Positions 22,090 to 29,497 of a stretch of 31,367 nt of DNA are shown here, piece after piece. Position numbers and translations under genes: made by a program. How positions within the stretch are numbered: the stretch's first letter is position 1; every line of letters starts with the position of its first letter. Under the pieces are notes generated by a model that saw only the letters and a list, made by a program, of their open reading frames with translations, was not told the DNA's origin and did not search any database. Where the stretch lies: positions 1 to 31,367 of the IMG/VR virus record IMGVR_UViG_3300034198_009155; one strand, given 5' to 3'. Source of the stretch: a virus.

Positions 22090-22937
22090 TAATACATATT
22101 GCTGTTTGCAATATTAACACCATTTGCATTTCCCCAAGTAATTGAATTACCCTGAACAGGTATTATTTCAGCTATATCTACATATATTTTACCTGCACTA
22201 ACATTTTTTAACCAGCCAATAGCACCACCAATTTGACTTGCTATATTACCATCATAACGTTCTTTTCTTAGTTCTGGAACATTTCTTGGGTTAATCCTAC
22301 AATGTAAATTATATAAAGTTATATCAATTAAATATTGAACAATTTCTTGGTTTCTATTATCACCTAAAGTCCATTTTGTAGCATCGGTAGGTAATATACC
22401 AGTAACTGAATACTCAGAACCAAGTGTCCAATAAACCGTATTAGTTGGCGGTATATTTGAAACAGGATATTTACATGTGTAAATAAAGTTGTTATAAAAT
22501 ACAACATCACCAATAGCATAGGTTAAAGAATTATTATACTCAGGATTAGGTAATGTTATGTAATATAAATTTTTATCGTTACAAACAAATTCCCATTCTG
22601 CTAACAAAAAAGCGTGAGCAACAGAACCTGCAATAGACTTATAAATTTTACCATTGTAAGATACTCTTTGATTCGTTATATAAACTGCAATGGCACTAAA
22701 AACAGGTTCTGTGTACTCAACTAAATTATTGCCTTTATATGTGGTTGCTATGTTAAATGAAAATGTGTTTGCAAACACTTTTTCAACTTGATAGCGTTGT
22801 TTTAAATGACCTATCATTGTAAGTTGAGCTGCTTGTTCAACATCAATTAATAGGCTATAATTTGATTCAATTATTTGAGCCAAGTTATCACTTTGAATAG
22901 CTCTTTCATAATCTAATAAACGTAATAATCTTGCCAT
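22089..22937 (-). CDS. Head-tail connector-like protein (Mu gp36/DUF1320) with two inserted beta modules
   Basis: A 282-residue protein. Its N-terminal helices (residues 1-60) and C-terminal part (from about residue 192: DNRNQEIVQYLIDITLYNLHCRINPRNVPELRKERYDG, then GWLKNVSAGKI and SITWGNANGVNIANSNMY) match the gp36/DUF1320 family of Mu-like phages. Two short modules are inserted between them, about residues 82-117 (ITNQRVSYNGKIYKSI...EW) and 133-171 (LTYAIGDVVFYNNFIYTCKY...VYW). They read like carbohydrate-binding beta units and make the protein about twice the family's usual length. Its TAAATTTG promoter box is four bases before the ATG, so the transcript may be leaderless. Confidence 0.65.
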   Translation of the reverse strand: MARLLRLLDYERAIQSDNLAQIIESNYSLLIDVEQAAQLTMIGHLKQRYQVEKVFANTFSFNIATTYKGNNLVEYTEPVFSAIAVYITNQRVSYNGKIYKSIAGSVAHAFLLAEWEFVCNDKNLYYITLPNPEYNNSLTYAIGDVVFYNNFIYTCKYPVSNIPPTNTVYWTLGSEYSVTGILPTDATKWTLGDNRNQEIVQYLIDITLYNLHCRINPRNVPELRKERYDGNIASQIGGAIGWLKNVSAGKIYVDIAEIIPVQGNSITWGNANGVNIANSNMY

Positions 22938-22941
22938 AGTA

Positions 22942-22949
22942 CAAATTTA
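22942..22949 (-). promoter_or_regulatory. -7 promoter box (TAAATTTG) at the connector gene
   Basis: An exact TAnnTTTG match on the minus strand, ending four bases before the ATG at 22937. The two TTGTTACAA dyads lie 10 and 28 bp upstream of the box, in the place where a regulator could contact the -33 region. Confidence 0.5.
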
Positions 22950-22958
22950 TATTAAAAA

Positions 22959-22994
22959 TTGTTACAAAAATAATGTTTGTTACAAAATGTTACA
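22959..22994. repeat. Direct repeats of TTGTTACAAAA (candidate operators)
   Basis: TTGTTACAAAA occurs at 22959-22969 and 22977-22987, an 18-bp period. A partial third copy (TGTTACA) lies at 22988-22994. Each copy contains the dyad TTGTNACAA, also found at 16436. They sit in the 52-bp gap between terminase and connector genes, across its promoter. Confidence 0.4.
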
Positions 22995-24429
22995 TTTTAT
23001 GTTTATCAGAAATGTAATTACGACCAATAGAATGACCAACAATAACATCACCATGTTGAAATCTAGAGTATTCATCACTAAAGGCTTCACAAATTAAATA
23101 ATCGGTTAAATCTGAAAGGTGACCATATTTTTGGTAACTAATACCTGTTTTAGTATCACGTTCTTTAGCTTTGTCTTTAGTTCCATCTGCAGCTTCTTTA
23201 GTGTTTGTAAAATCTGCTATTGCTGTTTTACATTTATCAGATATTATTAAATTAAGTTCATATAGATTTTTATCTAATATTTTGTTAATGAAGTTAGCCC
23301 TCATAACAACCGATGGATTTGAACGTGCAACTCTTAATGTAGGTTTGTATTGCATTAATTCATTTTCTATTAACCTAAAGAAGTTATATCCCTTTTGTTG
23401 TTTAACATCCTCCTTTTGAGAGGTTGCATCACCATAAATAAATAAACCAGCATTATGGTCATAATACCTGTATTTAAAGTCGTTACATACATCATGTACT
23501 GTATTACGTGGGTTTATGCCTAAAATTTCATCAATCATTCTTATTTCAGTTCCTTGTATTTGGAATACGCCACATGGTAAATATGGATTAACGTTTTCAT
23601 CCCATGAGATATGTAATGGTAAATCAGGATTATATTGAACAGGTTTAACATGTTTATCTAAGTTAAAATATTTATAGAATTCTGAGCCTGTACGTTCTTG
23701 CAAATCCCAGTTACCTTCAACAAACACCTGATATTCATACGTTGTTAATGTTTTAAGTGATTCTAAGTAACTTTCTGGAACAAATGGGTTATCGGTTATC
23801 TTTGATGGTATGTATAGCCAATTAGCAGGTAAATCATTTAATTTCCACTTATTGTATATTAGTTCTTTAACCCAGTTATTAGATGGATTACAGGTTGCTA
23901 AAATTAATGGTTTTGGTTGTTTATCAATTATTTGTGAACCAGCACGCTCAATACATTTATAAAACGTTTTTTGTTGCAACTCATTAATTTCTTCTAATAA
24001 AAAACCATTTACCTCTAATCCTTTAAACCTGTTTAATTCTTTGTCATCTGCATAATTTTCACCCATAAAAATAATTTGTGAATCGTTACGCAATGTAACT
24101 GTTTGTGTATCCTGATTATAAGATTTAATAAATGATTGTGGGCAAACCTTATTAAACGATGGTATTGTAGTTCTTTTAAGTGTTTGTAAAGTATCACGAA
24201 CTATACACCATTTAGATTGTGGATACATTTTAGCCAAAAGTAATAAAGCACCAATACCAGCAAAGGTTTTACCTCCACGAATTGCACCACCATACATAAT
24301 AAAGTTGTAATTATTACTAAAAATAGCTTCTAAAAACTCTATCTGTTTTGGAAACGGCTCAAATACTATTTGTTTATTAGAGTTCAATTTCGGTGTTACC
24401 AATTTTAAAGATTTGTGTTGTTGTTTCAA
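22990..24429 (-). CDS. terL: Terminase large subunit
   Basis: A 479-residue DNA packaging motor. The ATPase half has Walker A GGAIRGGKT (residues 47-55), Walker B FLLEE (143-147), and the coupling motif LATCNPSNNW. The C-terminal nuclease half is of RNase H type, with acidic stretches at HISWDENVNPYLP, FIYGDATSQKED and HLSDLTDYLICEAF. It follows the small subunit gene with a 53-bp overlap and sits upstream of the connector and portal genes. The final basic tail is GRNYISDKHKM. It would cut concatemers or load DNA into proheads; no cos or pac site is visible in the window. Confidence 0.9.
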   Translation of the reverse strand: MKQQHKSLKLVTPKLNSNKQIVFEPFPKQIEFLEAIFSNNYNFIMYGGAIRGGKTFAGIGALLLLAKMYPQSKWCIVRDTLQTLKRTTIPSFNKVCPQSFIKSYNQDTQTVTLRNDSQIIFMGENYADDKELNRFKGLEVNGFLLEEINELQQKTFYKCIERAGSQIIDKQPKPLILATCNPSNNWVKELIYNKWKLNDLPANWLYIPSKITDNPFVPESYLESLKTLTTYEYQVFVEGNWDLQERTGSEFYKYFNLDKHVKPVQYNPDLPLHISWDENVNPYLPCGVFQIQGTEIRMIDEILGINPRNTVHDVCNDFKYRYYDHNAGLFIYGDATSQKEDVKQQKGYNFFRLIENELMQYKPTLRVARSNPSVVMRANFINKILDKNLYELNLIISDKCKTAIADFTNTKEAADGTKDKAKERDTKTGISYQKYGHLSDLTDYLICEAFSDEYSRFQHGDVIVGHSIGRNYISDKHKM

Positions 24430-24649
24430 CTTCTGCTTTTAAATCTACTGCAGTTGGTACAAGTTTAATCCATATTTTAGTATAAAATGATTCAGGGTTT
24501 TCTTTTGCCCATGCCTCTAAATTATGTAAATCACTTGCTTGTAGCAACTCAAACACTCTTTGAATTGACTCCTTAGCTGTTGCTGTATTTTTGTTTGGTG
24601 TACCTAAAGCACGACCACCTTTCTTGATTTGTCCTTCTTTGAATGGCAT
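24377..24649 (-). CDS. Terminase small subunit (putative)
   Basis: A 90-residue protein directly upstream of the large terminase, sharing 53 bp with it. The start KKGGRALGTPNKNTATAK (residues 9-26) is the Gly/Lys-rich GRxxGTPNK segment seen at the N-terminus of many small phage terminase-associated proteins. A helical region follows (ESIQRVFELLQASDLHNLEAWAKENPESFYTKIWIKL). It would recognise the packaging site. Its promoter has both -33 and -7 boxes. Confidence 0.65.
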   Translation of the reverse strand: MPFKEGQIKKGGRALGTPNKNTATAKESIQRVFELLQASDLHNLEAWAKENPESFYTKIWIKLVPTAVDLKAEVETTTQIFKIGNTEIEL

Positions 24650-24672
24650 ACTATTATAATTCTAATTTAGTA

Positions 24673-24704
24673 CAAATATAAACATTAATTACAATATATT
24701 ACAA
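24673..24704 (-). promoter_or_regulatory. Promoter for the structural operon (TTG-N21-TATATTTG)
   Basis: On the minus strand TATATTTG (24680-24673) is an exact -7 box, with TTG (24704-24702) 21 nt upstream. Both spacing and sequence match the Bacteroidetes promoter consensus. It lies in the 121-bp gap between primase-helicase and terminase, giving a leader of about 18 nt for the small terminase gene. This is the best promoter in the window. Confidence 0.65.
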
Positions 24705-24770
24705 AATCAAAACCTTTAAGGTGTACAAGTTGACAAATTGGAGCAATGTATAAAATTTCAAAGTATTTCA

Positions 24771-26552
24771 TTAGAAGTCTATTAAAGTGTTATTATTAAT
24801 TAATTGGTTTGTTTCATTTAAAAAATTTGTATTATCAATTTGTTTAGGAGCTTCAATTGTATTTATCCAAGATTCATAAGTTGGCGTTCCTTTGTAGTAT
24901 CTGCCATTTGTTTTATCCCATCCCATTTGAATGCATCCCGTTTGTCCCCAATGTTTAAACTTTACTTTTTGTACATATATTTCTGTTAATCCTGTTTCAT
25001 AATCAAGATACACTGTTATTCCGTTTGCTGTTTTATTGTAAAAGTTAGCCGAGCCACTAATAGAGTAAAGGTTTGGTATTTCATATTTACCAGTTGTTTT
25101 ATCCTTTTGTATTTTAGTTGGATGAGCTACTAAAAAGCAATGTACTTTATTTTTTTCACAAAATATAGTTATTTTATCTAATTGTTCAGAAATATATTTA
25201 GTTTCATTAGTTGTATATTGGTGGTCAAGTTTATTCCAAGCATCAATAACAAAGGCTTTAATTCCTTTTTTACGAACTAACTGCTTTACTGCAGCTAATA
25301 TATTATCAAGTGTAAAATCGTTTTCAGGATTAATAAAAAAGAAATTTTTAGAGTGATATTCAATTAAGTTTTTTAAATCAATTGGACTTAATCGGTTAAT
25401 TCCTTCAAATGGTTTTCCTGATATTTTTTCTGCAAATTTACTAAAATGAAGTTCTAAAGGGTGGTTTTCTGGTGAATATAAAGCTGTTTTCCAATCATGT
25501 GATATATTTAACCTACATAATAAAAAATCTAAAAATTCAGACTTACCATGACCTGGAATACCTGTTATGGTTGTTAAGTAACCCTCTTGAAACTTGATAT
25601 GCATGTCTACTTCACCAACACCAATTCCACATCCTTGAGGTAAACCGTTGTTATAATATTCATAAATATCACGCTCAATATCTAAGGCGTTAAATACACC
25701 AACAATTGGAAACTCTTTAGCATCGTTAATTGAATCAATAACGGCTTTCATACCATATTTAATTAAACAATCATTGGCGTCTTTACAATCTTTAAAAACT
25801 ATTTTACTGCAATTTTCAAAGCCTAAACGCCTTGCTAATTCATTTTGTAGGTTTAAACCTGCTTTATCATTATCAAGTGCTAATAAAAACTTTGTATTAT
25901 CTGAAAATGAATCAATACAATTATCTAAGTATTCAAAGTTTATTTTACCTAAGCCTGCACCATTTGGAACTGATATTACATTTTTAAAACCACATTCATA
26001 AATGGCTAAGGCGTCCATTTCACCTTCGCATATTATAATTGTTTCATTATCAATTGTAGCATCTAAGTTATAAAATATAAGCTCAGCATCTTTAAACAAC
26101 TTAAAGTCTTTATTTTTTCCACGTGATTTGATATTTATTAGTTCTCCATTCCTAAAATAATTAAATTGTATTGTTGGTATTTCTGACCTTGCTTGAGGCA
26201 TCCATTCAATTGCTTCAGTAACTTTTAAGTCTAATAGTGTTTTTTCGCTAATTAAACGACTTCTAAAGAACTTTATACAGTTATCGGTATATTTACTTAA
26301 CTCAACTATTTTTGGACGCTTATATTCATTGTATGTAGTTTTAGGTTCAAAAGGTTTATTTTCTACTAAAACAATTCCACAATGGTTACATCGACCAGCT
26401 CCTTTGTTTAGGTTAAAAGAAAAACATTTATCGGTTTTCTTTTTACGATCAGACGAACATTCAGGGCAAACCATTTGATTTTCTCCATTTTTATGTACGT
26501 CAATGGTATACTCTTTTTTATCTGCTAAGTTAATTACTTTGATATCGCTCAT
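24771..26552 (-). CDS. Primase-helicase (Toprim + DnaB-like, T7 gp4 type)
   Basis: A 593-residue bifunctional replication protein. A zinc-binding primase domain opens it (C29-x2-C32 ... C55-x2-C58). A Toprim domain follows with E176 in ICEGEMDALA and D227/D229 in LALDNDKAG. The RecA-like helicase has Walker A GIPGHGKS (331-338), and AFVIDAWNKLDH serves as Walker B. The order resembles T7 gp4: primer synthesis and DNA unwinding in one chain. It starts on the last base of the replication initiator stop, so the two genes are coupled. It would load at the candidate origin in the gene upstream. Confidence 0.9.
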   Translation of the reverse strand: MSDIKVINLADKKEYTIDVHKNGENQMVCPECSSDRKKKTDKCFSFNLNKGAGRCNHCGIVLVENKPFEPKTTYNEYKRPKIVELSKYTDNCIKFFRSRLISEKTLLDLKVTEAIEWMPQARSEIPTIQFNYFRNGELINIKSRGKNKDFKLFKDAELIFYNLDATIDNETIIICEGEMDALAIYECGFKNVISVPNGAGLGKINFEYLDNCIDSFSDNTKFLLALDNDKAGLNLQNELARRLGFENCSKIVFKDCKDANDCLIKYGMKAVIDSINDAKEFPIVGVFNALDIERDIYEYYNNGLPQGCGIGVGEVDMHIKFQEGYLTTITGIPGHGKSEFLDFLLCRLNISHDWKTALYSPENHPLELHFSKFAEKISGKPFEGINRLSPIDLKNLIEYHSKNFFFINPENDFTLDNILAAVKQLVRKKGIKAFVIDAWNKLDHQYTTNETKYISEQLDKITIFCEKNKVHCFLVAHPTKIQKDKTTGKYEIPNLYSISGSANFYNKTANGITVYLDYETGLTEIYVQKVKFKHWGQTGCIQMGWDKTNGRYYKGTPTYESWINTIEAPKQIDNTNFLNETNQLINNNTLIDF

Positions 26553-27187
26553 TAGTAAACCATTTTTAAGGGTGAGTTTGTGTCAATTATTTTGTTTTCA
26601 GGTTTAAACCAAACTGCCTGAGCTTTTTGTTTCCAGTTTTTAACTTTATTTCCTTTGCTATCTTTCCACGAAGCTACGGAATAATAATCATAAAACTTTT
26701 GGGCTGAAGATTCAGAGTAGCCATTTTCAAAAAAATAAAGTTTAATATCGTTTATATTTATTTCTTTTTCTTCTTCTTCTTTTATTCTTATTTCATTCTT
26801 ATTCTTATTCTTCTTTGTTGAAATTCGTTGAACGGTCGTTGAACGGTCGTTGAGCAATCGTTTAACGTTCGCTCTACTTTCCGCACTTTTCTTACCATTG
26901 GCAGAGTTTACTTTTGATACATGGTTAGCATCAATTAACTGTTCGTCTAAGAATTTAATTGAAATTATATCATTTTTAACCTCAACAAATCTATTAATTA
27001 AATCTGATAATTCATTAGGATTTTTATATCTTTTATTAATATCCTCAATTGATAAATTACCATCACGTTGCCAATATAAAGCACAAATATTAATAAATAA
27101 ACCTTGAGTAGATAATGACTCAAAAACTATATCACCAGTCATCCATTCAGATACAGTAAATTTAAAATATGGAAAATTCTTTGCCAT
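26552..27187 (-). CDS. Replication initiation protein with DUF1376-like winged helix
   Basis: A 211-residue protein. The N-terminal half (YFKFTVSEWMTGDIVFESLSTQGLFINICALYWQRDGNLS, residues 6-45) matches the winged-helix pattern of DUF1376-like phage replication proteins. The middle (about 100-145) is low-complexity Lys/Glu/Asn, and the C-terminal domain has EKFYDYYSV-like and WKQKAQAVWFK helical segments typical of initiator or helicase-loader tails. The gene contains 11-bp iterons (26826-26869) and an AT/pyrimidine tract, as lambda O does. Its leader can form kissing hairpins. It starts a coupled pair with the primase-helicase. Confidence 0.7.
   Translation of the reverse strand: MAKNFPYFKFTVSEWMTGDIVFESLSTQGLFINICALYWQRDGNLSIEDINKRYKNPNELSDLINRFVEVKNDIISIKFLDEQLIDANHVSKVNSANGKKSAESRANVKRLLNDRSTTVQRISTKKNKNKNEIRIKEEEEKEININDIKLYFFENGYSESSAQKFYDYYSVASWKDSKGNKVKNWKQKAQAVWFKPENKIIDTNSPLKMVY
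26761..26869. other. Candidate replication origin: four 11-bp iterons and an AT/pyrimidine-rich tract
   Basis: Four adjacent 11-bp units occupy 26826-26869: CGTTGAACGGT twice, then CGTTGAGCAAT and CGTTTAACGTT. An almost pure pyrimidine plus A tract (26761-26816) built from TTATTC-like repeats lies next to them. Eleven is not a multiple of three, so each unit encodes a different peptide and the repetition is unlikely to be a protein constraint. Iterons beside an easily melted region inside the initiator gene are the layout of the lambda-type origin. Origin function is inferred. Confidence 0.6.
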
Positions 27188-27283
27188 TTTATTTAATAAA
27201 AAAACCCATGCCTTTGGAGTGTGCGCTCCGCAAGCAATGGGTTAATAAGTTAGTTAATTAAATAGCATCGCACAATGCCTTAA
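27188..27283 (-). promoter_or_regulatory. Structured leader with kissing hairpins upstream of the replication initiator
   Basis: On the minus strand a first hairpin, GCAT-TGTGCG-ATGC (27278-27265), has the 6-nt loop UGUGCG. A second has outer stem AACCCAT/ATGGGTT (27243-27237 with 27209-27203), middle CTT/AAG and inner GGAG/CTCC (27229-27226 with 27219-27216). Its 6-nt loop is CGCACA (27225-27220), the exact complement of the first loop. The outer stem is followed by seven T (27204-27198), then about ten bases and the ATG. The structure thus looks like a terminator or start-site blocker whose loop can kiss an upstream hairpin. Regulatory function is inferred. Confidence 0.6.
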
Positions 27284-27289
27284 CTTCTA

Positions 27290-27297
27290 CAAATATA
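27290..27297 (-). promoter_or_regulatory. -7 promoter box (TATATTTG) for replication genes
   Basis: An exact TAnnTTTG match on the minus strand, in the gap between the PD-(D/E)XK nuclease stop and the replication initiator. Initiation near 27283 would make the first kissing hairpin the very 5' end of the transcript. No TTG is seen at the -33 distance. Confidence 0.5.
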
Positions 27298-27321
27298 ATA
27301 TATTATTTTTTAATAAACTAA

Positions 27322-27999
27322 TTATTTTATAAAATTATTAAATTCAATAATATTATAATTAAAATTATCAATATGAATTATATAACAATTTTTTATATCG
27401 TATTCTTTACACATTGATTTGTATAAACTTAATTGTAATGAATAATGATAATAATTTGAATCAGGATAAAAAGAATATTCTCCTAACATGTATTTATTAT
27501 AAGATTCCTTTTCTATTTTATTATTTGTTTTCCAATCTAAAATAAAATATTCATCCTTTTTATTTTTAGCTATGCAATCAATTTGACCAGCTAATTTATC
27601 ATTGTAAACTATAAATTCAGTTTCAATCGGAGTTAATATTTCTGTTTCAAAATAATCATTAATAAATTTTTTAACTATATTTTCTTTTTTTGAAATTCCT
27701 AAAAGTTCAATTTTATTATTTAAAATATAATTTTCAAAAATAGTATGACAAGCTATTCCATTTTTTATTGATAGGTCTGCTTTATCTTTCCATTCTCTTA
27801 AAACTTCTAATTTATTTAAACCATGTTTTTTAGAAAATATTTCAGCAATAGAATCGGAATCAAATTTATTTTTAAACTGACTTATATAAGTCGTAACACT
27901 TTTTAATTGTTTATCTTCTAAAAAATATGTATGATTTTCAGAATTAAAACACACTTTTTTATCTTTACTATATTTATTCATATTTTTTATATTTTTCAT
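27322..27999 (-). CDS. PD-(D/E)XK nuclease, Cas4/RecB-like exonuclease
   Basis: A 225-residue nuclease of the PD-(D/E)XK superfamily. Motifs in order are H85 in GIACHTIFEN, E126/E128 in IETEFIV, D141 in LAGQIDCIA, D155-x-K157 in FILDWKT, and Q189-x3-Y193 in YSLQLSLYKSM. The spacing matches phage RecB/Cas4-like exonucleases, but no four-cysteine iron-sulphur cluster is visible. It would make single-stranded tails for the ERF annealing protein encoded at 574. It overlaps the glycosyltransferase gene; an internal ATG at 27981 gives a smaller overlap (8 bp rather than 26) and is an alternative start. Its base composition is even richer in A and T than its neighbours'. Confidence 0.75.
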   Translation of the reverse strand: MKNIKNMNKYSKDKKVCFNSENHTYFLEDKQLKSVTTYISQFKNKFDSDSIAEIFSKKHGLNKLEVLREWKDKADLSIKNGIACHTIFENYILNNKIELLGISKKENIVKKFINDYFETEILTPIETEFIVYNDKLAGQIDCIAKNKKDEYFILDWKTNNKIEKESYNKYMLGEYSFYPDSNYYHYSLQLSLYKSMCKEYDIKNCYIIHIDNFNYNIIEFNNFIK

Positions 28000-28837
28000 T
28001 TATTATCATAGGAGTTGCAACAGACCAATCAATTAAATGATGCAATCTTTTATTAGTTCTTCCCATTTTATTAATTTTACAACAATCAGGTCTACACATA
28101 ACAGTATAAAAAGATTTTACATATGTTCCACTACTTAAATATGCTTCGGTCATTCCACCTTTTGTTTTTTGTGTTTGCATTTGGTCTAATTGTATAAATG
28201 GAATAGTTAAAAAAACATTTCCTTGATGTCCTAATTGCATATATGTATTTACATCTTCATTTAATCTACTAATAAACATAAATCTTCTTTTAGTTGAACA
28301 AAAAAAAGAGTTCATTGCTTTTCTTTTTGGGTTTTTATTAAAATTAGTTTCACCTCCAAACCAATCACCACCTTGTGATAAACATATAGATTTAAAATTA
28401 GCGTTTTTATAATATTTTAAAACTGATAAAAAAATATCATCAATTCCTTTTTTTATATTAGGGCAACTTTTAGGATGTTTTAAATAGTTATTAATTCTAA
28501 ACTTAAATGATGTATAATCATCATCTAATACTAAAAAATATTCATAACCTAAATTTTCAGCAAAATCAAAACAAGCATTTCTTGCGTGAGTTGTAGTTCT
28601 ATAATTACCAGAATTATCAAAATTATCTACTAAAGAAGCATAATATTTTTTATTAAATTGTAAAACATTGTTTTTATATTTTTCAAAATAAATAAAATCA
28701 GTTTTATCTTCATTATCTATTATAATATAAATGGGTAATTTACATTCAATTTGTTTTAAAGTTTTTAATGTAATAATATCATTTGGTCTGCCATGTGATA
28801 TTATAAATATTACTAAATTATTCTCCATAAGTTTCAA
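27974..28837 (-). CDS. Glycosyltransferase-like protein, TET-associated (TAGT) type
   Basis: A 287-residue protein with a nucleotide-sugar transferase pattern. SHGRP (residues 14-18) follows the first strand, HARNACFDFAENLGYEYFLVLDDD (84-107) carries the DxD metal-binding motif in VLDDDYTSF, and a later part has GGDWFGGE and GTYVKSFYTVMCRPDC. This order (GRP, ARN, DDDY) resembles the TET-associated glycosyltransferases that in some phages add sugars to modified DNA bases. It lies between the PD-(D/E)XK nuclease and an uncharacterised gene in the early region. No TET/JBP or base-hydroxylating enzyme is seen in the window, so the substrate is unknown. Another glycan target cannot be excluded. 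Confidence 0.55.
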   Translation of the reverse strand: MKLMENNLVIFIISHGRPNDIITLKTLKQIECKLPIYIIIDNEDKTDFIYFEKYKNNVLQFNKKYYASLVDNFDNSGNYRTTTHARNACFDFAENLGYEYFLVLDDDYTSFKFRINNYLKHPKSCPNIKKGIDDIFLSVLKYYKNANFKSICLSQGGDWFGGETNFNKNPKRKAMNSFFCSTKRRFMFISRLNEDVNTYMQLGHQGNVFLTIPFIQLDQMQTQKTKGGMTEAYLSSGTYVKSFYTVMCRPDCCKINKMGRTNKRLHHLIDWSVATPMIINEKYKKYE

Positions 28838-29213
28838 AATATTGGTTTGCTAATTCATGAGCTAATTGAATATATCCATTTGAATAAGCCTTATTAAAAT
28901 CAATAACTACAAGAGCTGATTTTTCCATTAAATTTTGCATTTCTTTAGAAGAATGTGCATAATAATCTGCTATTTTTTCATAATTAAAAACGTTATGCCT
29001 TCTTGCGGAATCTATTAAAAACTTTTTTTCTTCAATAGATAAATTTGATTCATCAATTTCTTTAATTAATCTATGAGTTTTTTCTTTATTAATTAATTCT
29101 AAAATGTGAGGTTTTGAATTTTTCGGCTCGTAAATAGGAATATTAATATTTGAAGTATATTCAGATTCATCTTTTGATTCAAATTCATTTCCAAATAAAT
29201 TGTGTTGTTTCAT
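28818..29213 (-). CDS. Conserved-looking early protein, unknown function
   Basis: A 131-residue protein. The first 30 residues are Asn/Ser/Glu-rich and probably flexible. Residues about 34-75 are a Lys/Glu-rich helix pair (HILELINKEKTHRLIKEID). The rest has a helical block with KIADYYAHSSKEMQNLMEKSALVVIDFNKAYSNGYIQLAHEL. The last part looks conserved rather than random, but I do not recognise the family. Its stop overlaps the glycosyltransferase start by 20 bp, so the two are likely coupled and may act together in DNA or protein modification. Confidence 0.45.
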   Translation of the reverse strand: MKQHNLFGNEFESKDESEYTSNINIPIYEPKNSKPHILELINKEKTHRLIKEIDESNLSIEEKKFLIDSARRHNVFNYEKIADYYAHSSKEMQNLMEKSALVVIDFNKAYSNGYIQLAHELANQYFETYGE

Positions 29214-29218
29214 AATTT

Positions 29219-29497
29219 TTATTTTTTAAGTTTTATAAAATATTCGTTTTTAATTAGCGTGTAAATAAAGTTATGTAAATTTTCATCCATTTGTTCTATT
29301 GCAGCAATTGATTGACTATCTAAATTAGTTTTAATGGTTTTAATAAACATATCAGAAACACGTATTAAGTCATTAAACTTTTGTTTTTCTAAGTGTTTAA
29401 AACGCCCTAAAAAATAAGTGTACATTTCATTTTGTACCTTTGCAAGTGAACAAAATACAATTAAAGCTCTTTGTGTTTGTTGTTCTAATTCGTTCAT
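29219..29497 (-). CDS. Small helical early protein, unknown function
   Basis: A 92-residue protein that is almost entirely helical by residue pattern (MNELEQQTQRALIVFCSLAK..., then FNDLIRVSDMFIKTIKTNL and IAAIEQMDENLHNFIYTLI). It has no signal peptide and no clear membrane span. Its ATG overlaps the stop of the 51-residue gene upstream (ATGA) and it ends six bases before the 131-residue gene, so it belongs to the same early operon. No family is recognised. Confidence 0.5.
   Translation of the reverse strand: MNELEQQTQRALIVFCSLAKVQNEMYTYFLGRFKHLEKQKFNDLIRVSDMFIKTIKTNLDSQSIAAIEQMDENLHNFIYTLIKNEYFIKLKK

Noticed and set aside
19965-22937. Evidence for a Mu-like transposable phage
   Set aside because: The head genes resemble Mu, but no MuA/MuB-type transposase, Mu end sequence or Gam is visible, and a terminase with primase-helicase replication is present instead.
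26761-26820. Short tandem TTC/TTATTC repeats as a microsatellite or CRISPR-like array
   Set aside because: Units are 3-6 bp without spacers and lie in the Lys/Glu-rich coding part of the initiator; an AT-rich tract beside the iterons explains them better.
27211-27230. GGAG (27216-27219) as a Shine-Dalgarno for a plus-strand gene
   Set aside because: It is one arm of the inner stem of the kissing hairpin, and no plus-strand frame of any length follows.
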